A stretch of 64,000 bases of DNA, taken from positions 3,129,874-3,193,873 of the forward strand of contig QXEO01000143.1 of the NCBI GenBank assembly GCA_007115705.1, given 5' to 3'. This DNA is from Dactylis glomerata (Eukaryota > Streptophyta > Magnoliopsida > Poales > Poaceae). The position numbers and the translations under genes are program-made. Of the stretch, positions 42,046 through 54,600 are shown one piece after another (within the stretch, counting starts at the first letter, position 1; each line of letters starts with the position of its first letter). Under the pieces are notes generated by a model, which was given only the letters and a program-made list of their open reading frames with translations, was not told where the DNA came from and did not search any database.

Positions 42046-42317
42046 ACGACTTTGCGAATTAGGCTCGTTTCCTACTGTCGGCTCTGCCTGTGCGGTTGAA
42101 GCTTGACAATATGGACCCAAAGTGTTATTCCGCTGCATATTGATGAATTGTAAGGTTTGGTCTATACGACCACCTATGTAATCCCCTTTTATTTACTATT
42201 AATGGCTATGACTGTGATATCAACTACGTTATGTAAGTCACAACAATGATTCTGGGATTGTGATGGATTACATAACGGGCACTTCCAATTTGTTATAAAT
42301 TCGGGGGTGTTACAAGT

Positions 42318-42334
42318 TGGTATCAGAGCCTAGG
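42318..42334 (+). promoter_or_regulatory. Primer binding site of the LARD (tRNA-iMet)
   Basis: TGGTATCAGAGCCTAGG, three bases after the end of the split 5' LTR. Confidence 0.9.
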
Positions 42335-43170
42335 CTGACTCTAGGAAACCCTAGTTAGCATGGTCGTTAGAAAATGATATCTGTGATATCACCAGTTTGA
42401 TATCAGGACTATCATGACCTTAGGAGACCTTAGTTAGCATGGTCGTTAGCTAAGAAAGTGATATGTTGACAAAAACTTGTTTCTACAAAAGAAATTTATT
42501 TGCTTTGGTACCCAAAGCCCAACTTATACTCCCATCTTATTCACTTCAAATATCTTACACTCTCAACTTATACTCTCGAGATGTTTTGACAAAGAATTTA
42601 TTTACCTCTTTAATTACAAAGTCGTTTCAAAGATTTGTTTTACTCTATTCCTCATCTACTTCAAATATATACTATGGACGATATACCGACCTAAGACCGA
42701 AGGACTTTTGGATGAAAAGATTAGGGACTCAATATGTTTCACGGCTTCAACCTTGGATGTCAACTGCAACCGCTACCATCGAAAGAGAGTCTCTTCATCT
42801 GATCCCGAAATCTTCCAACAAGAGTCAACCCTATGAGACAAAGACTTCAAGAGCAAAGAGAGAGTGATCAGAAATGATGAAGACCCAACAACCTTTTGAC
42901 CCACAGGATTTATAGGAAATGCTCAGTTGATTTCATTAAGCTGCCCTTACCTCACGATTACTAAGTGTGCTTAGTACCTTGATTGTTTGAATAATTGATT
43001 TATTTTGAGATGTGTTGCTCATATGCCATCCGGTAACATGTAGCAGCCATCCCGACAGCTTGTTTCTTCAAAATTGTTTTTGACTTGCTGGCCCAAACTG
43101 AAACTCTGAACCATGCCAATCCCGCATAAGAAACCTTTTTAAAGATGTTCCCTCTCATCTACTGCAGGAT
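42335..43170 (+). other. LARD interior, leader region without a clear gene
   Basis: This includes a direct repeat (CCTAGTTAGCATGGTCGTTAG, near 42350 and CTTAGTTAGCATGGTCGTTAG near 42429) and a 134-codon frame (42463-42867). That frame has a competing overlapping frame and no domain I recognise. It probably belongs to the packaging leader or an eroded Gag N-terminus. Confidence 0.5.
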
Positions 43171-43348
43171 TTGACCCCTCTGATGCACCCCATGCTCTCA
43201 AATCCACCATTTCAGGCCAACTCGGAGTTCGAGTTTCACCTCAATAGAATTGCTCGAGAATACCAAAGGAGGTCCCACTTGAACCTAATTCCGAAGAAGA
43301 AGCGAGGAGATTTTTGCACTCAACCCTTATGTTATGATTGTGGAGAAG

Positions 43349-44937
43349 TGATGCCTCTGATGGCGACCAGACTGTCCTTGTGCGTGGTGAATAACCAGCC
43401 CGTTGGGAACCCCAAGAGGAAGGTATGATGAGTGCAGCAGCAAGTTTTCCCTCAGTTTAAGAAACCAAGGTTTATCGAACAGGAGAAGAGAGACAATGAC
43501 GACTGAAGGTGTTGTGGAACCTGCACACACACAAACAAATACTTTGTTCCCAACTTGCGATGAGGTTGTCAATCTCACCGGTTTGCTTGAAACAAAGGTT
43601 ATGAGTGTATCGAGTGGAAAACAATATAGTATGCGAGTAAAGTAAACAGTACGAGAAAAGTAAACAGGTGATAGCAATATGATGTAAATAGGACCGGGGT
43701 CCACAGTTCACTAGTGGTGTCTCTCCATAGATAAAATAACACATGCTGGGTAAACAAATTACAGTTGGGCAATTGATAGAATAAAGATAACGTGATATGT
43801 CAAGAAGATCACTATGAGATTTACTCTGGGCATTACAACAAAATACATAGACCGCCATCCAACTACATCTATGACTAATAATCCACTTGTGGTGAATCAA
43901 TCCGAGAACTCCACAAGTATTAAGTTGCGAACAACAGATAATTGCATCAAGCAAAGTGTGTAATGTAAACAAAGCATATGCCCTTGAGCATATGAATGTT
44001 GTTTTCTCCCTAGTAGCAACAGCACATCTACCACCTTAGAGGTTTCTATCACTCCCCCAGGTGAAATAGAGGCATGAACCCACTATCGAGCATAAATACC
44101 CCCTCTTGGAGTCACTAGCAACTACTCGGCCAAGATAGCTACTAACAACGGAGAGCATGCAAGATCATAAACAACATAGAGATAACAAAAGATAATATTC
44201 AGTACAGCAACTTAATCATAAACACCAATATTCATCGGATCCCAACAAACCAAACATGTAGAATTACATAACGGTGATCTCAATCATGTATGGCAGCTCA
44301 TGAGATCTAAACATGAAGCACATAGTGGAGAAGACAACCATCTAGCTACTGCTATGGACCCATAGTCCAAGGTAGACTACTCACTCATCGCTCCGGAGGC
44401 AAGCATGGCGATGAAGGAGGCCTCCGGTGGCGATTCCCCTCTCCGGCAGGGTGCCGGGAAGAGCTTCTGGACCCTCCCAATCTTCGGGTCGACGGCGGCG
44501 GCGGATCGCGATGTATTCTGGAAAACTAATCGGGCCCTTAGGTTTTTCTCGTCGGGGGGTCTTTATAGGCGAAGGGTCGATGTCAGAGGAGGGACCAGGC
44601 ACCCTCACACGGGGGTGGCGTGGGCCAGGGGCTGGCCGCGCCGCCCCTGTGTGTGGGGCCCTGGTGGCCCCCCTCCTACTCCTCTTCGGATCTCTGGAAG
44701 CTTCCGGGTAAAATAAGACTTCAGGAACTTGTTTCGTCCAATTCCGAGAATATTTCCTGTGTATCACTTCTGAAACACAAAAACAGCAGAAAACAGGAAA
44801 CTGGCACTGTGGCACTTCGTTAATAGGTTAGTTCCGGAAAATGCATAAAAATGCCACTAAGTGTAACGAAACAATAGGCAAATGGTATAAAACAAGCATG
44901 GAGCATCAAAAATTATAGATACGTTTGAGACGTATCA
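43349..44937 (-). repeat. LTR of the 7-kb element (its 3' LTR)
   Basis: 1589 bp. It pairs with 48767-50355. Confidence 0.94.
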
Positions 44938-47873
44938 AGCATCCCCAAGCTTAACTCCTGCTCGTCCTCGAGTAGGTAAGTGATAACAAAAGAATAATTT
45001 TTGAGGTGACATGCACCTACACAATCTTGATCATATATGTAAGCATTGGTGAGCTGGGATCAATAGAACTTAAAACATGGGCATGAAGATATAATCATGA
45101 CAATAAGAACTTAGCAACCATGTTGTAAACATGCAAATGAACACAAACAAAAGATCATGAAAATGAAACAATGAAAGTCAAACGTGTGTTCAAATCATAA
45201 GGAAAAACATACAAATGGTTTTCAGCTTGTCCTTCAAAGAGAGAAAAACATAAATGCATAGGACACCTTCAAGTTTAAGAGGGTGACTAGATACAAATAA
45301 TTTAAGAACAAGTGAAACCAACAATATGAATCAATCAATGAACTTTGGGACAATGCATATCACACTAAGAATGACAACTATGCTCTCTTAACGGTGCATA
45401 AAGAAAGAAGGTGGTGACTCAACATAAAAGTAAAAGAAAGGCCCTTCGCAGAGGGAAGCAATGATTGCAAGTTTTATAACCTTCAAAAATTATGGTACTT
45501 ACCGGCTTTGAGCTCTCATTGCCCCCATCATAAGCATCTTGAATGGTTAAAGTTAATGCGAGAACAATTATGATGCATATGCTTGACAAATCATAAGTTG
45601 AAAACCTCGTGCCCCGTGAATACGAGTACCCAAACCTCATGCTACTTTACTTAGAGTCCCAAGCAAGGCTCTTGTCATTGTAAGTATATGCATATCATTG
45701 AGAACCTCCAATGGGGTACCTCCGTGCCCGATGACATGGAACAAGCCCACACCAAAATGACAGGACAAGCAGACAATGAACACCTCGACATCTCTTTTAT
45801 TTGCTATATTGTTTAGCTTTTTATTGTGAGATGCGTCGTCGAATGTTCACCATGGGTATGCTGCAAATTTCCACCATGAATTATGCATGGCTTAGATTGG
45901 CGGCCCGGCGTTTCCCTAACACATATACAAACTCCATGATCCCCACAAGATTCCCAATTCATTTCACACCGCGGGCATCCATAAACAAAAGATCACGATA
46001 TCAACTCAAATAAGAAGTGCAATGTTGAAAGCTTGCCCCATGACAGCATGGATGGGCTAGAATCCAACTTACAACTTGCAAGCATAACAACTCAACATAA
46101 GAGACCACAATGTCAAATTTTTAAGAACATGAAAAAGTAAAGTGTGCCTTCCGGTTCGTGAGAGCTTTGCTGACCGAATTTTGCATAACACTGGTAAGAG
46201 TTTAATTTGAAGAGAAAATAAAAGCAAGTCAAATTTACTTGGAATAGCAAATTGCTAGTAGGTATGTATGGTGGACACTTTGAAAAACTTTGGCTTTTAG
46301 GAGTTGGATGCACGAGTAGAGCTCATACTCAGTACAAGGTAAGGGCTAGCAAAAGACTAGGAGCGACCAACTAAGAGAGCAATAATGGACATAATCATGC
46401 AAAGCGACAAAGCGACATTAAAAGAAGCATAAGATGGCATCAAAATTCAAAAACTAAATGATCATGAAGGCTATTGGCGACTTTGTAAGAGTCTAACATG
46501 TGTGAGCATGCGCCAAGTCAACCCAAATAAAGCATCAAGGAGAAAACCAAAATAATGCTTCCATACAATAAAAACAATGCATGATTTTTTCAAAGGCTCA
46601 TTAAGCAATCTCAGTTATTTGAGACAAGTCATGCTACAGCAAAACCACTAAGCATACTATCAAAAAGACATCAAGCATGACATGAAAAAGCCTAAGCTGC
46701 AGTCTACACAAGCTCCTTCTTGTACCACTATTTTGCACAAAGCTTTTTCTCTTTTCCAACACCATTTGAAATTTTTATAAACACCTCTTTTGATGAAAAC
46801 CAATGAAGATCAGAGGCAAAAATACACCTTGATGAAAAGATATGACAAGATCTGAATGCAAATCAAGGCGAAAACGAAAACCAAAAGCAGTAGCAGAAAA
46901 AGAAGAACGCTCGATGAACGATAAGAGTGAAAAACTGAGCGTTCTTTGCAAATGAAAACGAGTACATCTCCTCCAAAGAAATTTGTTGGGGTCCAACCAT
47001 TTATTAAAGCAAACAAACAAACTAAACCAACTAAGAAAACTAAAGCAACTGACGCTCCAAGAAAAACACATAGTGCATGAAGCAATAAAAATATAGTGTT
47101 TTGAAAGGTGACCTGATTTTTGCCGATGAAAAAGGGGTGCCTCGGGGGCATCCCCAAGCTTTGATGCTTGTACTTCTTGGATATTTCTTGGGGTGATGCA
47201 TGGGCATCCCCAAGCTTGAGCTTTTGTCCATTCTTCAACTCATCTCATCATTCTCCAATCCCTACACTTGAAAACTTCCTTCATACAAAACTAAACACAA
47301 ATCTATTAGCAACATTAGTGCAAGCATAACATATAATCAATCCTCTATTTGCTTCAGGTTTCAACTCAAAACCACCACATATATAGCATATACTACTGTA
47401 GCAACCTCCCCAAAAGTTCCATGATCAAAAGAACTCAAAAGAAAGCGATAAAGTGGCAAACACAAATATTGGCAGAAATCTGTCAAAACTGAACAGCTGA
47501 CAAAGGTCGATTTTTTTAGGGATTTTCTGTTGCTCAAATCAAAAAGTGTTCAACTAAGAAAAGTTTGGATATACCCTGGGGCATATGCACAAGAAATCGC
47601 AGGTCCAAAAGATAAACAGAGAATTTTCACGAATTTTTACGGTGCAGCACCGAAAACAGTTTCAGGACAGCAACATCCCCAAATCTTTACGTCACTCAAA
47701 TTAGAGGCTCCTCTTGGCACAAAAACGAAATAAACAAGATAAGGAGCGGTCATTACAGTAGTAATGACTTCCAAGACTCAAATAAAAGAAAAAGTACTGA
47801 AAAGAAAACATTGGGTTTTTTCCCAAGAGTGCTTTTCTTTAACGCCTTTGAGCTAGGCGCAGAAAATTGCGAA
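44938..47873 (-). other. Non-coding interior of the 7-kb gag-only element
   Basis: No protein domain on either strand in 2.9 kb. Several GCATCCCCAAGCTT motifs (near 44938, 47147 and 47208) repeat the polypurine-tract sequence inside the element. Confidence 0.75.
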
Positions 47874-48569
47874 TCAAGTAATATCAATAGATGAAGTGCT
47901 AGTTACCTCAGTAGGCTCTTTGAAGGTTCCCGAAAATGATTCAACCTGCAAGTCACCCTTAGTGGAACTAAGAGTCTTACCAATTTTAAGAACATGTTGA
48001 GATTTAAGCGCAGAAACCTTGGGAACATACATAAATTTTTGCTCTTTTCCAACAAACACTTTCTCTTTCTTAAATTTAAGAGAAGAGAAGATTAAGCTAA
48101 GAGTTTCCATAGACTCCTCTAGTTTACCAATCCTTAAGTTTTGATTGTCATGAGTAGTGCTAGCCTCTAAAATGGTAATTCTCTTACCAATGTTTTCTAT
48201 TAATTCACTAACGCGGCTAGCATTCTCTAGGATACTAGGCAAACTTTTCTCTAAAGAGTTGAGCTTTTCTACCACCTCCTCCGGGGTGGTCTCAGTTTTA
48301 GCATCGTGAATAGGTGGTATTCCCACTAAACTTTCAATTATAGTGCATGCTTCTCCAGCGGGAGTACCCAGAAAATTACCTCCTGTAAGAGTATCAAGAA
48401 CATACCTATTCCAACTGGATATACCAACATAAAAATTTCTAAGGAGGATCGTGGTAGAGTGCTTTTTGGTACACCTATGATGAGCATTGTTAATACGGTA
48501 CCAAGCATCTTTTAAGCTTTCTCCCCCTTGTTGCTTAAAACAACGAACTTCTACTTCAGGATTACTCAT
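47874..48569 (-). CDS. Short Gag protein of the 7-kb gypsy element
   Basis: 231 codons on the minus strand, starting MSNPEVEVRCFKQQGGESLK about 170 bases after the primer site. The N-terminal third resembles the Gag region of grass Athila-type elements (SLKDAWYRINNAHHRC, LLRNFYVGISSWNRYVLDTL, GEACTIIESLVGIPP). Residues ~95-170 are predicted coiled coil (EKLNSLEKSLPSILENAS, SELIENIGKRITILEAS). There is no zinc knuckle and no protease. It is intact as a frame. It would help form particles for element RNA, with enzymes supplied by a relative. Confidence 0.8.
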   Translation of the reverse strand: MSNPEVEVRCFKQQGGESLKDAWYRINNAHHRCTKKHSTTILLRNFYVGISSWNRYVLDTLTGGNFLGTPAGEACTIIESLVGIPPIHDAKTETTPEEVVEKLNSLEKSLPSILENASRVSELIENIGKRITILEASTTHDNQNLRIGKLEESMETLSLIFSSLKFKKEKVFVGKEQKFMYVPKVSALKSQHVLKIGKTLSSTKGDLQVESFSGTFKEPTEVTSTSSIDIT

Positions 48570-48736
48570 TTTAACAAACTAAAAGCAGATAAGTAAAAAC
48601 GGCTACCAATGATTCTAATTTTTTTTGGGTTTTTGATAAAAAGAGCAATGCAGGTAAAATAAAATAAAGTAAAGCAAAACAAATAACAAAGTAAAGAATG
48701 TGTGTGCGAAGAACTCCCCTCGCAGAAGTCTTCTCT

Positions 48737-48756
48737 CCTCCCCGGCAACGGCGCCA
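48737..48756 (-). promoter_or_regulatory. Primer binding site of the 7-kb element (tRNA-Asp type)
   Basis: Minus strand TGGCGCCGTTGCCGGGGAGG, ten bases inside the right-hand LTR border. Confidence 0.85.
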
Positions 48757-48766
48757 AAAAAATAGC

Positions 48767-50355
48767 TGATGCCTCTGATGCCCACCAGACTGTCCTTGTG
48801 CGTGGTGAATAACCAGCCCGTTGGGAACCCCAAGAGGAAGGTATGATGAGTGCAGCAGCAAGTTTTCCCTCAGTTTAAGAAACCAAGGTTTATCGAACAG
48901 GAGAAGAGAGACAATGACGACTGAAGGTGTTGTGGAACCTGCACACACACAAACAAATACTTTGTTCCCAACTTGCGATGAGGTTGTCAATCTCACCGGT
49001 TTGCTTGAAACAAAGGTTATGAGTGTATCGAGTGGAAAACAATATAGTATGCGAGTAAAGTAAACAGTACGAGAAAAGTAAACAGGTGATAGCAATATGA
49101 TGTAAATAGGACCGGGGTCCACAGTTCACTAGTGGTGTCTCTCCATAGATAAAATAACACATGCTGGGTAAACAAATTACAGTTGGGCAATTGATAGAAT
49201 AAAGATAACGTGATATGTCAAGAAGATCACTGTGAGATTTACTCTGGGCATTACAACAAAATACATAGACCGCCATCCAACTGCATCTATGACTAATAAT
49301 CCACTTGTGGTGAATCAATCTGAGAACTCCACAAGTATTAAGTTGCGAACAACAGATAATTGCATTAAGCAAAGTGTGTAATGTAAACAAAGCATATGCC
49401 CTTGAGCATATGAATGTTGTTTTCTCCCTAGTAGCAACAGCACATCTACCACCTTAGAGGTTTCTGTCACTCCCCCAGGTGAAATAGAGGCATGAACCCA
49501 CTATCGAGCATAAATACCCCCTCTTGGAGTCACTAGCAACTACTCGGCCAAGATAGTTACTAACAACGGAGAGCATGCAAGATCATAAACAACATAGAGA
49601 TAACAAAAGATAATATTCAGTACAGCAACTTAATCATAAACACCAATATTCATCGGATCCCAACAAACCAAACATGTAGAATTACATAACGGTGATCTCA
49701 ATCATGTATGGCAGCTCATGAGATCTAAACATGAAGCACATAGTGGAGAAGACAACCATCTAGCTACTGCTATGGACCCATAGTCCAAGGTAGACTACTC
49801 ACTCATCGCTCCGGAGGCAAGCATGGCGATGAAGGAGACCTCCGGTGGTGATTCCCCTCTCCGGCAGGGTGCCGGGAAGAGCTTCTGGACCCTCCCGATC
49901 TTCGGGTCGACGGCGGCGGCGGATCGCGATGTATTCTGGAAAACTGATCGGGCCCTTAGGTTTTTCTCGTCGGGGGGTCTTTATAGGCGAAGGGTCGATG
50001 TCAGAGGAGGGACCAGGCACCCTCACACGGGGGTGGCGCGGGCCAGGGGCTGGCCGCACCACCCCTGTGTGTGGGCCCCTGGTGGCCCCCCTCCTACTCC
50101 TCTTCGGATCTCTAGAAGCTTCCGGGTAAAATAAGACTTCAGGAACTTGTTTCGTCCAATTCCGAGAATATTTCCTGTGTATCACTTCTGAAACACAAAA
50201 ACAGCAGAAAACAGGAAACTGGCACTGTGGCACTTCGTTAATAGGTTAGTTCCGGAAAATGCATAAAAATGCCACTAAGTGTAACGAAACAATAGGCAAA
50301 TGGTGTAAAACAAGCATGGAGCATCAAAAATTATAGATACGTTTGAGACGTATCA
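48767..50355 (-). repeat. LTR of the 7-kb element (its 5' LTR)
   Basis: 1589 bp. It pairs with 43349-44937. Confidence 0.94.
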
Positions 50356-51595
50356 AGAAGCACTCCATGCTAAACGTCCTTGTCCCAATAAAAGTATTCC
50401 CAACCTAAATCACCTCAATATGAAGGCTTGTAGCCGTTGTGGTGAAGAAGGTCATCAAGCTAGCCAATGTACTAGCAACTGTCCCAATTGCGACATCAAG
50501 CATCCAACCGGGGAATGCCCTTCAAGCGACATCACATGCTTCTTATGTGAGAGTAGTACTCATGTTCCAGCAAACTGCTCCATGAATCACCTGGTGACAG
50601 CAATATCCAAGATCAAGGAAAAGCATTTTCAGCTAGCAGCTCAAGTTGTCAAGACTAGCAAAGAGCATGGCAGTCATAGAAAACAACAGAAAGCTCGTAA
50701 CAAAAAGAAGAGAGAAAGGAGGATAAGACGTCAAGAAAATAAGCCTCCGGCACCCTCTAACCTATGCTATAACCTAAACCTACGATCTGGAAGAACCTTG
50801 TCAAAGGATACCTATCCCAAGCATGGCGACACGACCAACATCATCTGTTGGAATTGTGGAATCCAAGGGCACTATTCCAACGAGTGCCCAACAAAGTTGA
50901 ACGCTGCACCAGAACCTCCGGTCGCTCAAGATCCGGTCATAACTAAAGAAAGTGTCAAACCCAGTTGCTCTGAAGATCCTACAAATGTTCTTTCATCTTC
51001 AAGAGGCAACCCTATCAACACCAACCTGGGCAGAGTTCGAAACCGCATCATTATTGAAGATAGTGTCAAAGGACTCTATAGCCTCAACTTCCGCAGGGGA
51101 AGGAAGCAGCCTTACAAACCACCGGGAAGTAACTTTGGCAACCTCAAGACATGAAGAGAAGAAAAAGATCAATCATCATGAATCAGCCATAGAATACCCC
51201 GAAGTGGCTCGTAGCCATAAAGTAGTAAGAACAGGTTGGATCAAGCATTTGAAGCCCAAGTCAAGAGGAGGCCTTAGACATTCTTAGTTGGTACTAGTAG
51301 TCTTGCTTATCTCTTTGTAAAATGAGAACGAGACCTGTAATCTGCAAGACCCCTTTTTAATAAAAGCCTATGGTTTAGATGCCAAATATTTTGTTTTTGA
51401 AAGTGTGATTGTTTGTTGAGATCACTATGTGATTGGTGAAGATGTGTTTTGGCCCCTCTGGCCACATCACATTTCGAGTGTACCCAATCTTTCCATCTTG
51501 ATAGAAATTAATACACACTCTATCTTTTATCTGGTAATCTCATCTCCCAATCTTTCCCAATCTTAACTTGTGAATCTCGGGACGAGATTCTTTTT

Positions 51596-51608
51596 AAGGG
51601 GGGAAGAT
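51596..51608 (+). promoter_or_regulatory. Polypurine tract of the LARD
   Basis: AAGGGGGGAAGAT directly precedes the 3' LTR. Confidence 0.85.
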
Positions 51609-54600
51609 TGTAACAACCCAAGTTTTTGGAAAATAGAAATAAATGGAATTTATCAAAATACCAAATTTTGGAGACAACAAAAACTTTTATTTGGAATACA
51701 AGATTAATTTATTATCTTGTAAAACTTGTGAATTCGAGCATTTGCTCCCATGCTTCAAATAAAAAGAGTATGAGAAGGGTTTTTGAAACAAATCCTTTGA
51801 GCCCAAAGTTTTAAATAAAGATTTTTGTTACATTGAAATAGTTTTCTAACTATTAAATTTTGTGTATGGTTACATGCTAAACCCATTTGGGTCAATGGCC
51901 AAACCAAAATTTAGTCAAGCAATCACAAACAAATAGAAAAGAATCAAGAAAATAAACCGCAACACAAAAACCTAAGTAAGAAAAGAGGAAGTGGTGATCT
52001 TAAAAAAATTACTGATTCCACTACTTTGCCCTTATATATTAAGCAATATTTGAACTATACCATCATGCATCTCTCCACCACAACTAAGAACAAGTTACAA
52101 AGAATCCAATACAATAAAGTTTGAAACAAAAATCAACTTGGAACCCTATTCAAATTTCTACCAAAGTTTGAATTCAAATAAGAGGTCATTCCCAACTCCA
52201 TGTTATCTCCAAGAAAACCAACACTTTTGGGCCAAGATAAAACTTTTTATCTATTATTGCATGCATACATAGTATTTTAAATACATGTTGTTCTATGATT
52301 TCATGTGGGTTTTAATTTGTTGTGCAATGTTTAGTTAATTCAAACTTAACCAACAGAAGCATTAGAGAAGAACCACAAAGATCAAAAGAACCAGAAGCAA
52401 GAGAAATAAAGAAAAGAGAAGAAAAGTTTGATCTAGAAAATGTTATTGACTACCCTACTTTGGACACTTAAATTAAGCAATCTGTAAATCAATTAAGTGT
52501 GTGGTCAGTTGGTTGAGCAAGACCAACCCACATTCTTGCTTGACCAACAAATTTCAAACCAAAATTCAAATCGGAACCCCACTCAAACATCCGCCAAAGT
52601 TTGAATCTGAAACAGAGACCATACTTCAAAACTGAAATAAGATTTTTGCAAAACATCATATTTCTTCATAACAAAAATATGTTTGGAGTCCTTATCCAAT
52701 ATAATGACCAACCCAATTTGAAAATTTCGAAAATTCGAATTTTTACTTCTTGCGGGCATTTCGTCGAACACGTTGTGGGCAGGAATCAAACAAAATCGAA
52801 GCAACTGTTTGCAACAGTGGTTGGCAGCCCTAGCCCTAGTCCCTGACCTCCAAGCAGTGCCCTGGACTCTCCTTGTCGACCCCCCTGTCTCCCCTGCCCA
52901 AACACCGGCCGTGAGACCTGGACAAAAAAGAGAGAAACCACCCGGACCCCCACCTCTGGCCACTGCTCTCCACTGCTCCCCTCGTCACCCTGCTGCGCCA
53001 CTGAGCTCCCGACATCACCCCGGTGCCGCAGAGCAAGCCCACGCCGAGCCTTAGCCACTGTGGCCACGGGAACACGTCCGTGACCACCATGCCCAGACCA
53101 TGCCGGCCGCCCCGCTCCTCTCCCTCTCCCGCCTATAAAAGGGCCACTTTTATTCCCTGAAAAGATCCACGCCGTCACCAGGAACCTCCCAGACATCCTC
53201 ACTTCGTCCCTCTCCCTCTCGGTGGCCCAGGAGCTCGACGCCGGAGCTCCCAGTACACGGCGGAGCGCCGCCGTTCCCGACCCCCTTCCGCGATGCCGCC
53301 TGCTGGAGGTGGCCGAGAAGGACCTCCGCCGCCGCCCTGCACCCTCGCCGCCGCTCCCCGTCGCTGCCGGTGAGCCTCCCCATCGCCGTCGCCCTCCCAG
53401 TAGCTCGCTCGCTGTGTATCCGGTCGGGCCGGGGAAGAAGCCCCCGATACCCCTTCGTTTTAAGTAGCGGGCCCCGCCGGTCAGCTTAGTTTTTTTTTCC
53501 TGCACGCACCCGGGATCCCTAGCTGGGCCGGCCCGAGTCGTTTCCCGGCCCGTTTCGACTTCCAGCTGTTTACTTTTTTTTTCTGGATCCAGTTTAATAG
53601 TTATTTAAATTACTGCAACTTCAAATTCAAATTCCCGGAGATTCATAGTTGCAAATTTAGCAAATAAATACTTTTTGGAAAGCTTAGAACATACCCTATC
53701 CAATGGTAGTGTTTTCAACCCATTTAGACTGATATTTTTAATTGAGTAAAAATAACAAACTTGCAGTTATGCAACCTTGCAAAATTCATAACAAATCAAA
53801 TAAAATTCATAAAAATATGAATCCAATTCTCATAATTCATAAATTGAAATATCTATCTGTTTATCTAATTAGTTTTGAAATAGTAACTTGTAAATCAAAT
53901 ACTATTGTGTTTTACGGTCAAATAAAACCTATTTGACTTAGGAATTTGAGTAGTTGAAAACTATAACTAGAGATTTTATAAATCCATTTGGGTTAAACCA
54001 ATATCTCAAATAGTAATCTATGCTACTTGACCTTGGTCAAGGTTTAACCCACCGGAGCTATTTGAAACTCCAATAGTTAATGATAGCTATCGTTGGACTT
54101 AAAACTTGCCTCAAACATTCAAAGGAAATCAAAATGAATGGACGCCACGTTGGTTGAACCCTAATCTTAAATATCTACATTAGTCCATGACCTTGGTCAA
54201 CAAGGACTTGTAGGAGATATTTCCTTGATCCAAAATAAATAAACCCTACTTAGATACAACAACTCAATCATCTCATCCATCGGAACTCAATTATCGTTGA
54301 AACCACTCTCCATAGACTTCCTAGATCGTTTCTCTTACCCAAGTATCCTTATTATAGTGAGTATGTGTTGTTTGTGAATTGTGTGGTGATTGTATGCTTA
54401 TTTACTTTCCTCCGATTAGACGATAACGAGAGTAAGGAGAATGGATCCCAAAGTCAACCAAGCAATGGTGATGGAGACTACACAACCCGAGATGAAGATG
54501 AAGAAGCCTATGACCTTGCCAAGCCAGGCAAGCCATCTTTTGATCATACCATTACCCAGTTTTATAATGCATGTTTACTTGCGTTTAAATAAAAGTGCAT

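Larger units (their letters stand above)
28665..42314 (+). repeat. 5' LTR of the LARD, split by the gypsy element at 32972-42045
   Basis: The left part is 28665-32971 and the right part is 42051-42314, with ACGAC duplicated at the split (32967-32971 and 42046-42050). Total native length is about 4571 bp. It includes a GC-rich block (29880-30530) and AT-rich remainder without convincing genes. Confidence 0.92.
43349..50355 (-). mobile_element. 7007-bp gag-only gypsy-type LTR retrotransposon (minus strand)
   Basis: LTRs of 1589 bp each (43349-44937 and 48767-50355) differ at about 18 positions by eye. On the minus strand they begin TGATACGTCTCAAACGTATC and end CAGAGGCATCA. Target duplication AGAAG (43344-43348 and 50356-50360). 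The primer site on the minus strand, TGGCGCCGTTGCCGGGGAGG (48737-48756), fits tRNA-Asp, and AAGCTTGGGGATGCT (inside 44938) is the polypurine tract. The 3.8-kb interior encodes a single 231-codon Gag next to the primer site; the rest is non-coding. This LTR style is common in Triticeae gypsy families of the Athila/Sabrina kind, but I do not assign a name. It is a TR-GAG-like non-autonomous element. Confidence 0.93.
43171..51154 (+). pseudogene. LARD Gag with five CCHC zinc knuckles, split by a 7-kb insertion
   Basis: The left part (43171-43348) reads through a basic KKKRGDF region into the first half of a zinc knuckle (Cys-Tyr-Asp-Cys). The 7-kb gypsy element is inserted there with duplication AGAAG. 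The right part (from 50361) resumes in frame with the His and last Cys of that knuckle and then gives CSRCGEEGHQASQC, CPNCDIKHPTGEC, CFLCESSTHVPANC and, after a Lys/Arg-rich stretch, CWNCGIQGHYSNEC, ending at TGA 51152-51154. So five knuckles were present, two or three more than usual for LTR-element nucleocapsids. The protein would bind nucleic acid; no capsid or pol domain is recognised. Confidence 0.8.
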
